Shown: in pieces, positions 1 through 11,349 of the stretch
Position numbering within the stretch: position 1 is the first letter of the stretch
Layout: every line of letters begins with the position of its first letter
Assembly: GCA_015680685.1 (NCBI GenBank)
Contig: MNCI01021561.1
Coordinates: 4,521-48,039, forward strand
DNA: 43,519 nt
Direction: 5' to 3'
From: Gnetum montanum
Lineage: Eukaryota; Streptophyta; Gnetopsida; Gnetales; Gnetaceae
The notes under the pieces: generated by a model
Told to the model about the DNA's origin: nothing
Seen by the model: the letters and a program-made list of their open reading frames with translations, nothing else
Databases searched by the model: none
Program-made: the position numbers and the translations under genes

Positions 1-120
1 TTATATTTGAAGTTGGAAAATGTCAAATACTACAGGGTTCATCTTCTTTGGCTTTTAAAATAAAAATAGGCAAGTTGTATACATTAGAAGCTAAGACATT
101 AAAATAAAAATTTAGTATAT

Positions 121-452
121 TCGTCATTGTTGATTTGAATTCAAGTATTAATTTGTGGCATAAAAGAATGGGACATCTTGGTAAAAAAGGACTTAGGGAA
201 CTTTACAAGCAAGGTAAATTTAAGTTTTTAAAAAGTTTCCTATCTACATGGTAAATAGAGGCATCATGGTTTTTAGAAAGGTGATGCTAAATCTCTTCAA
301 ATATTAGAAGTAATACATACTAATGTATGTGAACCAGTTGAAAATATTAAAACAAGTTCACTTTGGAGGTGCTATGTATTATGTTTTTTTATTAATGATT
401 ATTCTACAAAGAGCTAGAGTTATTTATTAAGACATAAATTTGAAGTATTTAG
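121..452 (+). pseudogene. Copia GAG-pre-integrase domain and start of integrase core (broken)
   Basis: Translation near 136-220 gives NLWHKRMGHLGKKGLRELYK. This is the conserved LWHxRLGH signature of the GAG-pre-integrase domain, which carries the zinc-binding histidines ahead of copia integrase. Around 310-450, HTDVCEP and FINDYSTK correspond to the start of the integrase catalytic core, with HTD holding the first catalytic Asp and FIDDYSRK the usual form of the second block. Frames shift between the blocks. Coding similarity stops abruptly at the solo LTR and resumes directly after it, so the two parts were once continuous. Integrase would join the cDNA copy to host DNA, but this copy cannot make it. 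Confidence 0.85.
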
Positions 453-1560
453 TGAGGATTGAGAATGTAGAAGGGAGGTTGAATAAGTCCCCCAATTCGA
501 ACAACTAAGCCAACCAAAATCGCATATTAATTTATGTGATTCTCCAACTTGGGTACATCCACATTCGAAAGGTAGAATCTTTACACACATTTGGACTTTG
601 TTCCTTCAAAAATGTGATTTAGAGAGCACCACAACCTTTACAAAGTTTGAGCTCTACTTGGAGTGTTTTCTTGTAGAAAACACACTCAAGCTCGCAAGGT
701 CCCAACAAGCTCAAAATGTGATTTCAAGGATCCCACACCCTCTACAATGATGTAAACTTCACATGGAAAGTTTTGTCACTGGAAACACACTCAACCTTGT
801 AAGATCTCGACAAGCTCACAAGATGCCTTCTTACAAGAAGTACATCAACCCCACAAGGCTACAAAAGGAAAAAAAGAATTGAGAGAATGTAACTATCTTT
901 ACAAATTCCTTACAACTTGCGCTTAAATAAAATATTTCACAAATGGAGGAATGAGAAATAAATAATTCACTTGATGTATACAATGAATATTTTAATGAAT
1001 AGTGCTTATTCTTTTCACAAGAATTCCACTCTATTTTATAGCCTTTTACTTTCCAAATACTCCTCAGAATTCATGCAATGGCTAGGAAACGACTAGTTGG
1101 GGTGTCCTATTCAAGCTTGGGACGTCTCACTAAAAACTAGCCACTTGGAAATTGGGATGTCTCAATAGTAATTTGGACGTCTGCTGTTTTTGTAGGATGT
1201 CTAGCTTGAAACTAAGTCTTCACCTCTAGGACATCTATTGATCTTTTTGGACATCTAGGCAGATACTGAAATATTTTCATTTGGTTTATAGGCTTTATAC
1301 ATCCTTGAAATCTTCCATCTTGGTTAAGACTTTTTGTCATCTCAACTTAGCTATTGTCTTAGTCTCAACTTGTTGTTTATATTGATACCATGAAGCTCTT
1401 ATCCTAATCTCATTATCTTGTCTTTACACTAATAAGCTCTTGTCCTAATCTTATGCTCTTGTCATCATCATGATTTTTTCTTTCCCAAGTCCTGCAAGAT
1501 CACAAGTACATTTTGTTCATTTTCTATTTTCTAAGATTTTGACATACCAAAAGGTCAACA
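453..1560 (-). mobile_element. Solo LTR inserted in copia integrase
   Basis: The block starts TGAGGATTGA and ends GGTCAACA on the + strand (TG...CA). It interrupts integrase coding sequence that reads through from EVF to FKEFKAFVEN. The flanking 5 bases are TTTAG (448-452) and TTTGG (1561-1565), a target-site duplication with one mismatch. On the - strand it begins TGTTGACC, a common plant LTR start, and has a TATA box (GGCTATAAAATAG) near 1033-1048. I therefore orient it on the - strand. No primer site, internal region or coding sequence is present, which fits a solo LTR left by LTR-LTR recombination. Its family is not identified. Confidence 0.68.
1030..1260 (-). promoter_or_regulatory. Solo-LTR promoter: TATA box with six upstream GAYRTC hexamers
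   Basis: On the - strand a TATA box (CTATAAAATAG) lies near 1033-1046. Upstream of it (higher coordinates) are GACGTC or GATGTC/GACATC hexamers at 1121, 1156, 1176, 1196, 1230 and 1250. Four of the five spacings group at 20 or 34-35 bp. GACGTC is the core of CRE/ACGT-type bZIP sites. Their role here is inferred, not shown. Confidence 0.45.
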
Positions 1561-2010
1561 TTTGGGAAATTTAAAGAATTTAAAGCTTTTGTTGAGAATT
1601 GTTTAGGGAAGAAAATCAAAATTCTCAGAATTGATAATGATAGTAAATTTTTCTCTAATGAATTTAATGGTTTTTTTTTTATAAAGAACAAGGTATTCAA
1701 AGGTAAAAAAAAAAATATTCTAGGAACATCTTAAAAAAATGTAGTAGAGTGGTTCAATCAAACATTAATAGAATGTATTAGATGTATGGTTAATGAATTT
1801 GATCATGACAAGCATTTCTAGGATGAAGCAGTAATAACTTTATGTTAACTTATCAATAGATCTCCTTTATCAACACTTGTTGAAAAAAATACAAAGAAAA
1901 TTCGGAGTGGTAGATTCAATAATTTAAATTATTTGATGATTTTTGGTTATGAAGCCTATGTACATGTTTAAGAATTTGATAGGTCCAAATTAAACTCTAA
2001 TTTGATAGGC
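1561..2010 (+). pseudogene. Copia integrase, second half (broken)
   Basis: Sequence after the solo LTR continues the integrase core. FKEFKAFVEN is followed by LRIDNDSKF (the usual form is LRTDNGGEF, the block around the second catalytic Asp), then NEFDHDKHF and LINRSPLSTL, which match the core's C-terminal part (NRxPS/T region). Stops and single-base indels, including one next to a homopolymer at 1671-1680, break the frame. The DNG motif is altered to DND. It is part of the same polyprotein as the RT fragment downstream. Confidence 0.8.
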
Positions 2011-2207
2011 TACAAAAAGGTTTGTTTTAGTTGAGATGTCATTTTAGAGAAAAATGTGGATCTATGAAGGAGGAATCTTCAAATGTTAAAACTTTCTTAA
2101 ATAATGTAAAACTTGTGTATGTAATTATTGAAATTAATAATGAAATTTTTGAGGATCATCCTCTCTTAGCTAGGGATACTACGCTTAGCGAATAGGATAG
2201 TGATAAC

Positions 2208-3810
2208 ATGGTAGATGAGGAGGAACAACATAAAGAGCGAGAAAATAGTTTTAGTGAAGATGAGCCACTAAGACATTCAACACATATAAGAAGATTACCA
2301 TCACATTTAGAGAAATATGTATTGTTTATTAAAAATGATGAGCCATCAAAATATGATGAGGCATGTTCATCTATGAAAAACATAGAATGGAAACAAGCAA
2401 TGGATGCTGAAATGTTCTTAATTCATAAGAATAAAATGTGGGAATTAGTTAAAATTCCACTAGATAGAAAATCCATTGAAAATAAGTGGATGTATAAAAT
2501 AAAATCTAAGGAAAAAATACAAGGCTCAACTCATAACTAAAAGATATTCTTAGAAAAAAGAATTGATTATGTTGAAATATTTTCTCTAGTAGTTAAATTA
2601 ACATCCATAAAATCATTATTATCCACTACAACTATATATGATCTTGAACTTGAACAAATGGATATGAAAAAAACACTCCTCAACAGTGATCTTGAGTAAT
2701 AAATTTGTTTGAAAAGAAAAAGAGCATATGATGTGTCGATTACTAAAATCATTATATGGGCTCAAACAAGCACCAAAGATGTAGAATTAAAAATGTAATG
2801 ATCACATGATAAATTCTAGCTTTATTAGAAGTCTAGAATACTCTTGTATGTATGTTAAGAATACAAGTGGAAAATATGTTATCTTGCTACTATATGTGGA
2901 TAACATGTTAATAGCAAGTAATAAAATACATGATATTTAGAAGTTAAAAGTTTATTTGTCTTCTTAATTTGAGATGAAGAATCTTGGTCATACACAAGAT
3001 TTTAGGCATGGAAATTAAAATAGATAGGGTTGATAATAAGCTTTGTCTTGGATAGTTTGCATATGTTGAAAATATCTTTAAAAAGTCTAATATGCAAGAC
3101 TACAAGCCTTTGGCTACTTCATATGAAATTGGAATCAAGCTCTCAAATGAATAATATCTAAAGATAAAAGAAGATAAAGAGCTCATGATTAAAATTCTAT
3201 ATGCTAGTTTTATCAATAGTTTAATGTATGTAATGGTCTCTACTAGATCTAATATTACTTACATTATTGGAACATTGAGCGAGTATATGTATAATCTAGA
3301 AAAACAACACTAGGTTGCAGTAAAGAGAGTCTTTCTATATCTTTGCGGTACTATAAATTATGGGACTTATTAAAACATTGATTTCAATGGACTTCATGAC
3401 TTTGTTGATGAGATTAGGCTAATGATATTGATAGCAGGAAATCTATTAGTGGATATGTGTTGAATCTCTTTAATTGTGCTACTTCTTAAAAAAATTTAAA
3501 ACAATCTTGTGTTGCACAATCTACCATTGAAGTTAAATATGTTGTTGCTAACTTAGCATGTAGAGAGGCTATATAGTTTCAAAGGCTCATCGCTAAACCT
3601 TGGATTACGTAGAATCCAATAAATATTGGCTGTGATAGTCAAAGTGACATAAGTAGATCCAATAAACTAATTTTTCATGCCTAAATGAAGCATATTAAAA
3701 TACAATATAACTATATATGAAAGAATTTAATTGCAAAGGGTTCTTCTGAATAAGATATCCATTGAAGCAAATCTTGTAGATGTACTTACCAAGTAAACAC
3801 CTCCTAAAAA
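2208..3810 (+). pseudogene. Copia reverse transcriptase and RNase H (broken)
   Basis: The open stretch 2208-2540 ends in the copia RT entry block: EPSKYDEA, MKNIEWKQAMDAEM, WELVKIP, KWMYKIK. Past the stop near 2540, other frames give IDYVEIFSLVVKLTSI and LELEQMDMKKTLLNSDLE, matching FSPVVKxxSIR and LEQMDVKTAFLHGDL. The catalytic YVDD box at 2893-2904 reads YVDN, so one catalytic Asp is lost. RNase H is represented at about 3500-3800 by QSTIEVKYVVANLACREA (usual STTEAEY) and by a terminal DVLTK. Several frameshifts and stops occur. It would copy element RNA into cDNA, but this copy is dead. Confidence 0.87.
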
Positions 3811-4250
3811 GTTTGTCTAGTGTCAATCAACCTTTTCTCTTCTTCAGACTTGATTTTTGAAAATGGTTTAGACTATTCTTTAAAGTAGCTTTATCTTCAA
3901 GAGAGAGAATTATAAAGTAGTTGAAGGTAAATTTGCTTTGATTTTCTTCATCACCAATATTTCTTGTTATGGCTACATGTTCTTACACTATTTTTTTCCA
4001 TCTAGCTCATATTCCCGTTTTTAGTTTCTATTCTTGTACCAAAATTAAAATACTATATCCCCTTTATTTCATGTTTATTTTTGTAACTTGTGGTAATATA
4101 TAAGGAGCTCAAAGGGAGCATCCTTCACTGAATAATTACCAATACATGATTTATAATTCTCCTTTATTGTATTCGTTAATTCTCTCTTAATGCTTCAATC
4201 TTAAAGTTGTATTATTGCTAACTATCCAAGAACTGGTTTTTTATAAGGGC
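3811..4250 (+). repeat. Probable copia 3' untranslated region and 3' LTR, boundaries unclear
   Basis: This AT-rich stretch follows the end of copia RNase H. A TATA-like ATATATAAGG at about 4095-4104 is followed by a short leader of the type seen in small copia LTRs (TTCACTGAATAATTACC, then TTCTCCTTTATTG). No partner LTR is in the window, so neither end can be fixed by comparison. Confidence 0.4.
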
Positions 4251-4879
4251 TTTTTTTTTCTTGTTTTACTTTGAAGGTTTTCTCCAAGGCAACTCTATGT
4301 CTTTCTAATTTTTGCAAATATTCTTATTTTTATGAAAATTTGTAGGTATTATGTATGAGAGATAGATAATAATTATTTTGACTTCAAATACTAGGAAGGT
4401 GCTTGGATCATTTATTGCAAGGGAAGAAGATTATAAAGTCATATCTTTTATTTTATCACATGATGGATGCAAGAGAAGATAATTATTAGATATAGCCATG
4501 CCATATCTTTCATCAGGTAGTAGCTTAGATGAGACAAGTGATGAGTGTAACCCCAATGACCAGTATGTACAACAAAGGAATAAATAAAATGCAAACCATG
4601 TGATGTTGTTATGAAGACATAGTAGCAAGCGAAAGTTGATGCAATTGGAACTAGTAAACTAAATAGTTATAACAAATTAGAGTAATGAAAGTTTTTTTAA
4701 ATGAAAAGGTAAAGCTCAATTCTATTATGGTTGGTGAATAATTGAAAAGAAAAAAATATTCAGTGGATTAGCATATCTAGGAGAAAATGATTCAAACATA
4801 CCAGTCTTAAATAATGTGAAAAACATTATATTACATGCTTGGGGAGTACCTATATTACAATTATTTTACGGTTCTAACA
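4251..4879. other. Intergenic AT-rich sequence without recognisable gene
   Basis: No coding motif was recognised on either strand. Near 4835-4880 there is a short stretch (GTACCTATATTACAAT, then GGTTCTAACA) resembling the 3' part of the SINE-like insertion at 37320-37490. It may be a truncated SINE tail. Confidence 0.4.
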
Positions 4880-5640
4880 TCCCCTTTAACAATATGAAAA
4901 AATAAAAATATAAGAAACAAAGAACTTTCATACTTTATCTAGCTTAAGGATTGTTATTCCTCATAACAATAGCAACCTAGGTCAAGAGGGCTAGATGCAC
5001 CAAAATAGAAGGCAAGGGAGTTTTCCTAGCAAAGATGAAGATGTTATGGCTATATCAAATATGATATAAGAGTAATGGAAGTAAGCCTTTGATTTTTCAA
5101 TGTTGCCATTCAAATTATACTCTTGACCATTGCTTAAGAGAATTAGAAAAATTAGAGAGATGGATATTGGCCCTATTATTTATTAAAACTCTAGAAATCA
5201 TGTTGATTATGTAGATGAATAAAGCATGATCTATGGTCTCTTTTTCTTGATGACACTAGTAAATATTATTGTTGATGATGCCTTTAAAAAAGTACATAGC
5301 TTTAATAGGTAACCTATAGTGAAGACATTTACTCATGAAGGTGTGATGCTTGGGGATAATGACTTCATGCTACCATGTACTTTTTACTAGGTTCTTTGGA
5401 GTTTAATTAAGAATAGAATAAGATTTGTATACTTTGTAAGTTGGGGTTGTCTAACCCAAAAAAATATTAATAATGAGAAAAGAAAATTTAGAGTACATGA
5501 CAAGGTTGATAGTACATAGACATTATAAAAAAATATCAAAAGAAAAAAATTTCTAATTTTCTAGACTATCTACTCATGTATATAACCTTACAATTAATAC
5601 TTTAAAAAATAAGTAAAGAAAATTAATTATTAGTAAGAAG
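4880..5640 (-). pseudogene. L1-type LINE 3' fragment with zf-RVT-like motif
   Basis: The - strand of about 5360-5220 translates to KCLHYRLPIKAMYFFKGI, then CHQEKETIDHALF. This matches the zinc-binding region found after the reverse transcriptase in plant L1-type LINEs (WRxxxxxLPTKxxL...CPxCxxxxETxxHLFxxC). The first cysteine pair is partly lost and a stop precedes CHQ. Downstream on the - strand the frame continues weakly to about 4960. No RT domain is attached, so the copy is 5'-truncated, which is usual for LINEs, or broken up. Limits are approximate. Confidence 0.6.
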
Positions 5641-5696
5641 GAAGGTCTAAGTACTAACAAAAGTTTCATCACTTTTTAACATCCATGCTTGCATGA

Positions 5697-6586
5697 TGTA
5701 GGGACACCTCTTATGATCTCCTTGATCTATTTCCTACATATGATTTTTGTTGGTTTCAAGCTCTATGAAGATCTCTTAGAGCTCAAGGAGATGTCTTGCC
5801 TATGAACTAAGATTTCATAGGAGATTTCTTGAAATTTGTGAAGATGTATCTCTAGAATAAACATCTTCCAAACTACAAGCACATCTCAACTAGAAGCAGA
5901 GGTCTCATCCACATAGAAGACATCTCCCAAAATTAGGAGACCTCTCCTAAAATATGTGTTTTGATAAAAGATGATCCGAGGAGGTCAAAAACAACTCATG
6001 CGGTTAGGAAACAGTTGGAATTACTCGTTCCAATTCAGAAAATAGCAAGAGAATATGAAAAAAGATAAAAACAACATGGGATCTTCAAGTTAAGCTTGAG
6101 GAATATTTTCTAGGTTTTCTGTTTTGCTATGTCAATAAATATGAATTGAGCTTCATGCTTGTATAATCATGAAGAGATGAGATGTCATGTAAGTTTATGT
6201 ATTAGGCTTGAGTAAGAGTGTGGGAGAGCACATTAAGTGAGTGCATATGTTGTTGTAGTTCTAAGGTCAATTGTGTAGTGTATTGGCCTATGTGTTCTTG
6301 GTTTTACTTGTGAGTTGAGATCTCAATCTTGGTTGTGGAAGAGATTCTTCATCAGTTGTATCTTGCATTTAGAATAGCCATTGTGCGATTGTAGAGCCTC
6401 ATATTCTATGAAATTATTTGAGTATTTTAAGAGGTTTTTGGATGTTTTGTGGGTTTTAGGATCCTATTGTAATCTTCTTTCAATAATTAAGAATAGCTAG
6501 TTTCTTATTTTCTATCATATTATGTCTTTTCATAATATTTAGATTTAGTAGGACTGAAGGTGATTTTCCATTAGAGTGAACCTACT
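5697..6586 (+). repeat. 5' LTR of the gypsy element
   Basis: It starts TGTAGG and ends CCTACT, with near-perfect terminal inverted bases. It aligns to 11350-12267 over its whole length, for example GTGTGGGAGAGCACATTAAGTG, which is shared without change at 6219 and 11898. An AATAAATA motif near 6133 may be the TATA box. Upstream lie repeated GAGATGTCT/AGACATCTCC motifs. Confidence 0.85.
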
Positions 6587-6599
6587 ATAACTAATTATT

Positions 6600-6618
6600 C
6601 ATATCAAAGCATTAGGTT
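6600..6618 (+). other. Putative primer-binding site, tRNA-Met type
   Basis: CATATCAAAGCATTAGGTT lies just inside the 5' LTR. It resembles the common plant site TGGTATCAGAGC, complementary to the 3' end of initiator tRNA-Met, with several substitutions. It would prime minus-strand cDNA synthesis. Confidence 0.4.
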
Positions 6619-6923
6619 GATTATTTCTTGCACTTGGTTGAGGATTTTGTCAAATTCAAATGATGTTCGAGAAGAAATAGGTTCAAGCCCTAAATGGAAA
6701 CATGAAGAGCATGAACTCTACCTTCTAACTGATGGTTGCTTAGTTGAATGAAATCAATGAAAACATAGATAGAAATGCTAGTTCCAACCATATACCAACA
6801 CGTGAAGATGATGAGAATTCATGTTTAGATGGTGATGAAGAAGTTTCATAGATAGTTAGAGGAAATGATGAGGAAGGACAATCTAGATATAGATGTGTTA
6901 GAACCCATTAGCCAAGGATTCCA

Positions 6924-7247
6924 ATGGAAAGAAATCCTATTGCTCAAATGAGAATTCCAAAAGCTCCATCACCGACCTTTACTTCTTCCCATGGCAAGCT
7001 TGATGAAGAGGATAAAACAAGGCTTACTAAAGCATTTTTTAATACTTCAAGACTTCCATATGTTGAGTTAAAGAATTTCAATGATGAAGATGGAACCAAT
7101 GCTTTTTCAAGTTTGCTAAAAGTACTTAACAAGTACTTTGAGTTGGAAGAAATACTAAATCACTTGAGGTTACCTATTTCCAAATCTATATTTGAAGATA
7201 TGACTTCTACTTGGTGGAAAAAGGAGTCCCAAGATTATGAAAGATAA
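6924..7247 (+). pseudogene. Gypsy gag, N-terminal and capsid part (broken)
   Basis: An open frame of 107 codons begins at an ATG. LPYVELKNFN resembles the gag start LPxFxG, and STWWKKE resembles the A..WW block of retrotransposon gag (family PF03732). The frame stops at 7247, but gag-like sequence continues in other frames to a zinc-knuckle remnant at about 7754 (CFKCGE, a stop, then GHKK). Gag would form the particle that packages element RNA. Surrounding stops show it is a fragment of a longer polyprotein. Confidence 0.7.
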
Positions 7248-7738
7248 ATTAGTCAACCCATTAGAGATTGGAATTTAATGAAATTCAGGTTATGAAAAAA
7301 AAAATTGAATAGTCTCATAAGAGGTAAGAAACCATTATGAAGTTAAAATTCCTAAGGAAAGGTAACAAGGATGTTAAATAATTCTACATCAAATTTGTAA
7401 TCTATTCCATCAAGATAAAGTGAACTAGGAGGAGTATGAATAGGCTTGAATCTTTTTAGGTCTTAAAATCTCATACCAATAAGAGTTATCTTTTGTAAGT
7501 CACAAACTTTTAACAAGGCTTATGATTGGGTACTTAAGGCAGAAAAAAACTAAGTAGATTTAGAAACAAAAGCAAACAAAGTTCCAAGGGGAAGAACTAG
7601 GGATTCAAATTAGAGAAGAGATCCAAGATCAAATTTAAAAATAAAGATGACAACCATGATAAGAAGATAGAGAAGGGTAATGAGAATGGTAAAGCCAAGA
7701 AGGACTAAGGCAAGGGAGGCAAGGGATAAGGCAGTACC

Positions 7739-7800
7739 TCATTCAAGATTCAATGCTTCAAGTGTGGAGAATGAGGACACAAGAAATGAGAAGGTCCACT
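7739..7800 (+). pseudogene. Gag zinc-knuckle remnant
   Basis: Translation gives IQCFKCGE, a stop in place of Trp or Tyr, then GHKK. It corresponds to the CX2CX4HX4C RNA-binding knuckle of gag nucleocapsid. The last cysteine is not visible, so it is degenerate. It lies between the gag fragment and the RT. Confidence 0.6.
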
Positions 7801-8589
7801 TCTCAAGACAGTTAAGGATAAAGATGTACAAACCATGAAGGTGAAGGAGATATTCAATCAAGCTCTTTAGAGAGGTAATCTTAATACTCCTAAGTTTAAG
7901 AAGTTTATGAATTAAATTCTTGTGCATTCATAGGGAATGTAAATAGAGGAGATCATCCTACTAGGAATTTATTATTTTAGATTAAGGATAGATGTTTTCT
8001 TAGTAGGAAATAAACTCATATTTCAATTGATAGTAAATCTTAAGAAAATATTATTTCTTCTAGGGTGGTTGCTAGATTGGATTTGGTAACTAATCCTCAT
8101 CCTAGATCCTATAAAATGCATTGGTTTTCTAGAGATTTTCCTCAAGACATAAGAGAACAATTTAGTTTGAAGTTTAAAATTATAAGTTTTCATGATGTTG
8201 TAAAGTGTGATGTGCTCTAATTGATTGTGTTGATGTAATTCGTGTTAGACCTTGGAATTTTGAAAATGGTGCTCAATTTGATAGAGTAAGAAATGTATGG
8301 AGTGTAGCTAGATTTGATGAAATCCATGAGTTGATTCCTATGATAGCTAAACAAGTGAGATAACAAAGCTTACCTAATGCTTTCTTAATCATTTTAGGAA
8401 AGAGAGAATACATTAAGGAACATGATGAAATATATTTTTGATTTTTTGTTATATCAATAGTTGCTTCTAACCATGATGATATGCAAGATGAACTTTCCAT
8501 AGGTGTGCAAGGCTTAAATGAAAAATTTCCAAGGTATTCAATGAGGAATTGGATGGATTACCACCAATGAGGAATGTGTAACATTAGAT
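7801..8589 (+). pseudogene. Gypsy gag/protease spacer region, heavily decayed
   Basis: This lies between the zinc knuckle and the RT, where gypsy elements encode the aspartic protease and linker. I could not find an intact D[TS]G active site. Around 8120-8240, QDIREQFSLKF and a following VKCDVL look like remnants of the protease-RT linker, but the frame is disrupted. The assignment rests mainly on position. Confidence 0.45.
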
Positions 8590-9109
8590 TAATTTTAGCC
8601 TTGGTGCTACCGTTCGAAACAAGAGAGCTTACCAAATGGCACAAAATCAATGGAAAGAATTGTAAAGGCAAATATCATAGTTACTTGTAAATGTATTTGT
8701 GAGGGAATCCATTTCACCTTGTCTAGTTCCATTGGTGCTATTCCCAAAAAACAATAATAATGAATGGAGGGTGTGCATTGATTCCAGGTTAGTGAATAGG
8801 ATAATAGTGAGATACAGGTTTCCTATTTCAAGGATGGATGATACCCTTGATGTCCTTATCAGCACTAAAATTCTTAGCAAAATTGATTTGAAGAGTGATT
8901 GTTATCAAATTAGAATTAGGCTTGGTGATGAATGGAAGATAACTTTCAAGATACTAGATAGATTGTTTGAGTGGTTGGTGATGCCATTTAGGCTCACGAA
9001 TGCACCTGTTATATTCATGAGATTAATGCATGATGTATTGAAGAATTTGATTGGTAAGCACTATATTATCTTTTTCGGTGATATTTTGGTATATAGCTCT
9101 AATGAGTAA
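8590..9109 (+). pseudogene. Gypsy reverse transcriptase (broken, catalytic box altered)
   Basis: From about 8600, NKRAYQMA and WKEL correspond to the RT entry (NRxAYRMSPxExxEL). The open stretch 8699-9109 then carries RESISPCLVPLVLFPK (usual RESxSPCAxPVLLVPK), WRVCIDSR, RFPISRMDD, KIDLKSDCYQIRI (usual KIDLRSGYHQIRI), FEWLVMPFRLTNAPVIFMRLM (usual FEWLVMPFGLTNAPATFMRLM) and FFGDILVYS. The catalytic box is normally YxDDILVYS. Here the first of the two Asp is Gly, at 9077-9079, so the enzyme would be inactive even if expressed. Thumb-like sequence continues past the stop to about 9400. Confidence 0.92.
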
Positions 9110-9399
9110 GAGAACTTGGATCACTTGCGGATGATTTGTCTTAAATTGGAGGAGGCATAGTTAGTAATCAATATGAAGAAAAGTCATTTATTCAAAAGGA
9201 AAATTACGTATTTAGGGCATGTGATTTTTAAAAACCAAATTTAGATGGAAGCTATCAAGGTGAAGGCAATTAGGGATTGACCAACTTCTAATAATGTTGA
9301 GGAGGTAAGATCATTCCTTGGCTAGCAGGTTTTTATAGATGGTTCATAAAAAAATTTAGTGATATTTCTTAGCTTAAGTTTACTTTATTAAAGAAAAAT

Positions 9400-9880
9400 A
9401 AAGAATTTAGGTGGGATAATGAAACCAAAGGGAGCTTTGAATTATTGAAAGCAAAAATTACCAATGAACCAATGCTTATAATTGTAGATTTTTAGAAGCT
9501 TTTTTAGATGGAGATGGATGCAAGTGAACTTGCCATTGGTGGGGTACTTTTATAAGAAGGTAGGCCTGTTGCTTTATTTTTTGAAAAGTTGAATGAATTA
9601 AGGAAAAAATATATCGTATATGAGAACAAGTTATACATTATTATTCAAGTAATCAAGAATTGAAGGAATTACTTGTTGTCCAAGTAGTTCACTTTGATAA
9701 CATATTACAAAGCACTATGATTTCTAAACTCTAAATTAAATTTTAGTGAAATGCACATGTAGGGAATTGCATAGTTATAAGAGACTAATTTTATGTTGAA
9801 ACACAAAGGTAAGAAAGCCAATATGGTGGTTGATGCATTTTCCATGGTGCATGTGGTGAATTTTAGCATACCTCATGTGG
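9400..9880 (+). pseudogene. Gypsy RNase H domain (broken)
   Basis: Translation near 9505-9545 gives MEMDASELAIGGVL, the usual start of gypsy RNase H (xETDASxxGIGAVL, with the first catalytic Asp). It is followed by GRPVALFFEKLNELRKKY and YENKLYIIIQVIKN, matching RPVAYFSxKLxxxxxxYxxYExELYAxVxAL. Internal stops are present. It sits directly after RT, as expected, and ends before the integrase. Confidence 0.82.
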
Positions 9881-9988
9881 AAGGTATGGATGAATTTGTT
9901 GATTTGTATAAGGATGATCTTGATTTTGGGTAGGTGAGACATTTTTGAGTAGGATAGACTAGTGGAGGAACTACATATTTAAGATGAA

Positions 9989-10499
9989 ATGTTATTTAAT
10001 AATAGAAATATATGTATTCCTAATTGTGATTTAAGAAAAGAGATTTTGTTTGAAAAGTATTGTAGTGGCATGACAATTCATATGGGAAAGGATAAAAATT
10101 TGGAACTTTTGAGTAGGCACTATTTTTGGCTTGGTATGACAACTAAAGTTTCAAGATTTATGAAGGAATGTTTGGTTTATTATAAATTCAAAGGAGCTAA
10201 AGGAGTGGATAAACATTACATGCCTTTACTAATTCCCAAGGGTCCATGGAAAACTATGTCTATGGATTTTGTGAGTGGTAATTTAAAAATCAAAAGTGGA
10301 AATGATGAATTTTTTTTTTGTGAATAGGTTCTTAAAGATGGTACATTTTATTTTGTGTAAAAAGGTTAGTGATGCTTCCCATATCGCAAATTTATTTTCT
10401 CAACATGTTATAAAGCTGCATGAAATTCCTTTAAATATTGTAAGTGATAGAGACTTCAAATTCAGTAGTTACTTTGGAGGTCCCTTTCAAAAATTTTAG
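9989..10499 (+). pseudogene. Gypsy integrase, zinc-binding and core domains (frameshifted)
   Basis: The first open stretch (to 10327) has HMGKDKNLELLSRHYFWLGM and FMKECLVYYKF. This is the HHCC domain HxGxxKTxxxLxxxFYWPGM...CxxCQRxK, with the second Cys changed to Tyr. MSMDFVSG matches the core block containing the first catalytic Asp. A frameshift near a T homopolymer (10311-10318) moves the core to another frame, which reads [15 protein letters not shown] (usual VDRFSKMAHFIPC) and then [13 protein letters not shown], with the second catalytic Asp (usual IVSDRDxxFTSxFW). It would insert the cDNA, but the copy is inactive. Confidence 0.88.
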
Positions 10500-11114
10500 G
10501 GAAAAATATAAATTTTTCTAGTGTATATCATTAAAAACATGATGGCCAAACAAAGGTGATGAATAAATCCTTGCTGAACATATTGAGATATTTGTGTGAT
10601 GGACAACCAAACAGGTGGGAAAACTTATTGTTTCATGCTGAGTTTTTGTATAATACTACTTTTCATGTTACTATTGGTAAAAGCTGATATGAGGTGAATC
10701 ATGATTTTTATCCTAAGATGGTAGAAACCTTGAAGATATTTGATGATGAAGCTCAAATTAGTGCTGATTTTATGCAAGACATAAAGGATCTTCATGTACA
10801 AGTGAAATCAATTCTTGAGAAGAAGACTGAAGAAAGAGTCCTTAAGAAGAATGCAGAAAAAAAAGCCAAATTTTGGTGTTAGAGACTTGGTTTGGGTGCA
10901 CTTGAAGAAGAAGTTATTGAGAGATGTGAACTTCTCCAAGTTAAAAGCAAAGAAGATGGGGCCTTTAATAATTAAGGTCAATATTAATGATAATGTTTTT
11001 GAAATTGATTTACTAAATAATGTTAGTATGTATTTTATGTTTAATGTTTTATATCTTGTGCACTATCATGGATCACTGATGAGTAGACCATACATGGCAA
11101 CATTGATAAGTTGA
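10500..11114 (+). pseudogene. Gypsy integrase C-terminal region (broken)
   Basis: Around 10530-10680, KHDGQTKVMN, then a stop, corresponds to HPQTDGQTExVNR near the third catalytic residue. NRWENLLFHAEFLYNTTFHVT follows in the form of WxxxLPxAEFAYNxxxHxST. The two overlapping open stretches 10694-10882 and 10815-11114 cover the C-terminal half. The second has RDLVWVHL, KLKAKKMGPLIIKVNINDNVFEIDL and FNVLYLVHYHG, the GPFxVxxxxNxNAYxVDLP...FNVxDLxPYH block that ends gypsy integrases. No chromodomain motif was seen after it. Confidence 0.83.
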
Positions 11115-11349
11115 AGAGGATTATTGATTAGTCTAATCTTTCAATAGAAAGGAAGATAGTCACACTCAAGTAGAGGAAAACCTCAAGTATTCAAGGAGTG
11201 AAGAGGCATTAGTATTTAATCCATTGGGAGGATTAATCTATGAATGATGTTGTGTGGTTCTATGAGACTAAACTTCATGAGTGGGATAGCACTTTAATTA
11301 CTACTCCCTCATTTACATGAGTTTACTTTTTGAAGAGTGGGAGAGCTAG

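Larger units (their letters stand above)
1..4250 (+). mobile_element. Ty1/copia LTR retrotransposon remnant, 5' part outside window
   Basis: The order of recognisable domains is GAG-pre-integrase, integrase, reverse transcriptase, RNase H. Integrase before RT is diagnostic of Ty1/copia rather than Ty3/gypsy. The window opens inside the internal region, so gag, protease and the 5' LTR lie to the left. The integrase is split by a solo LTR at 453-1560. The reading frame is broken many times by stops and frameshifts, so this is an old, inactive copy. The 3' boundary is uncertain: coding similarity ends near 3810, and an LTR-like stretch with a TATA-like motif follows to about 4250. Confidence 0.88.
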
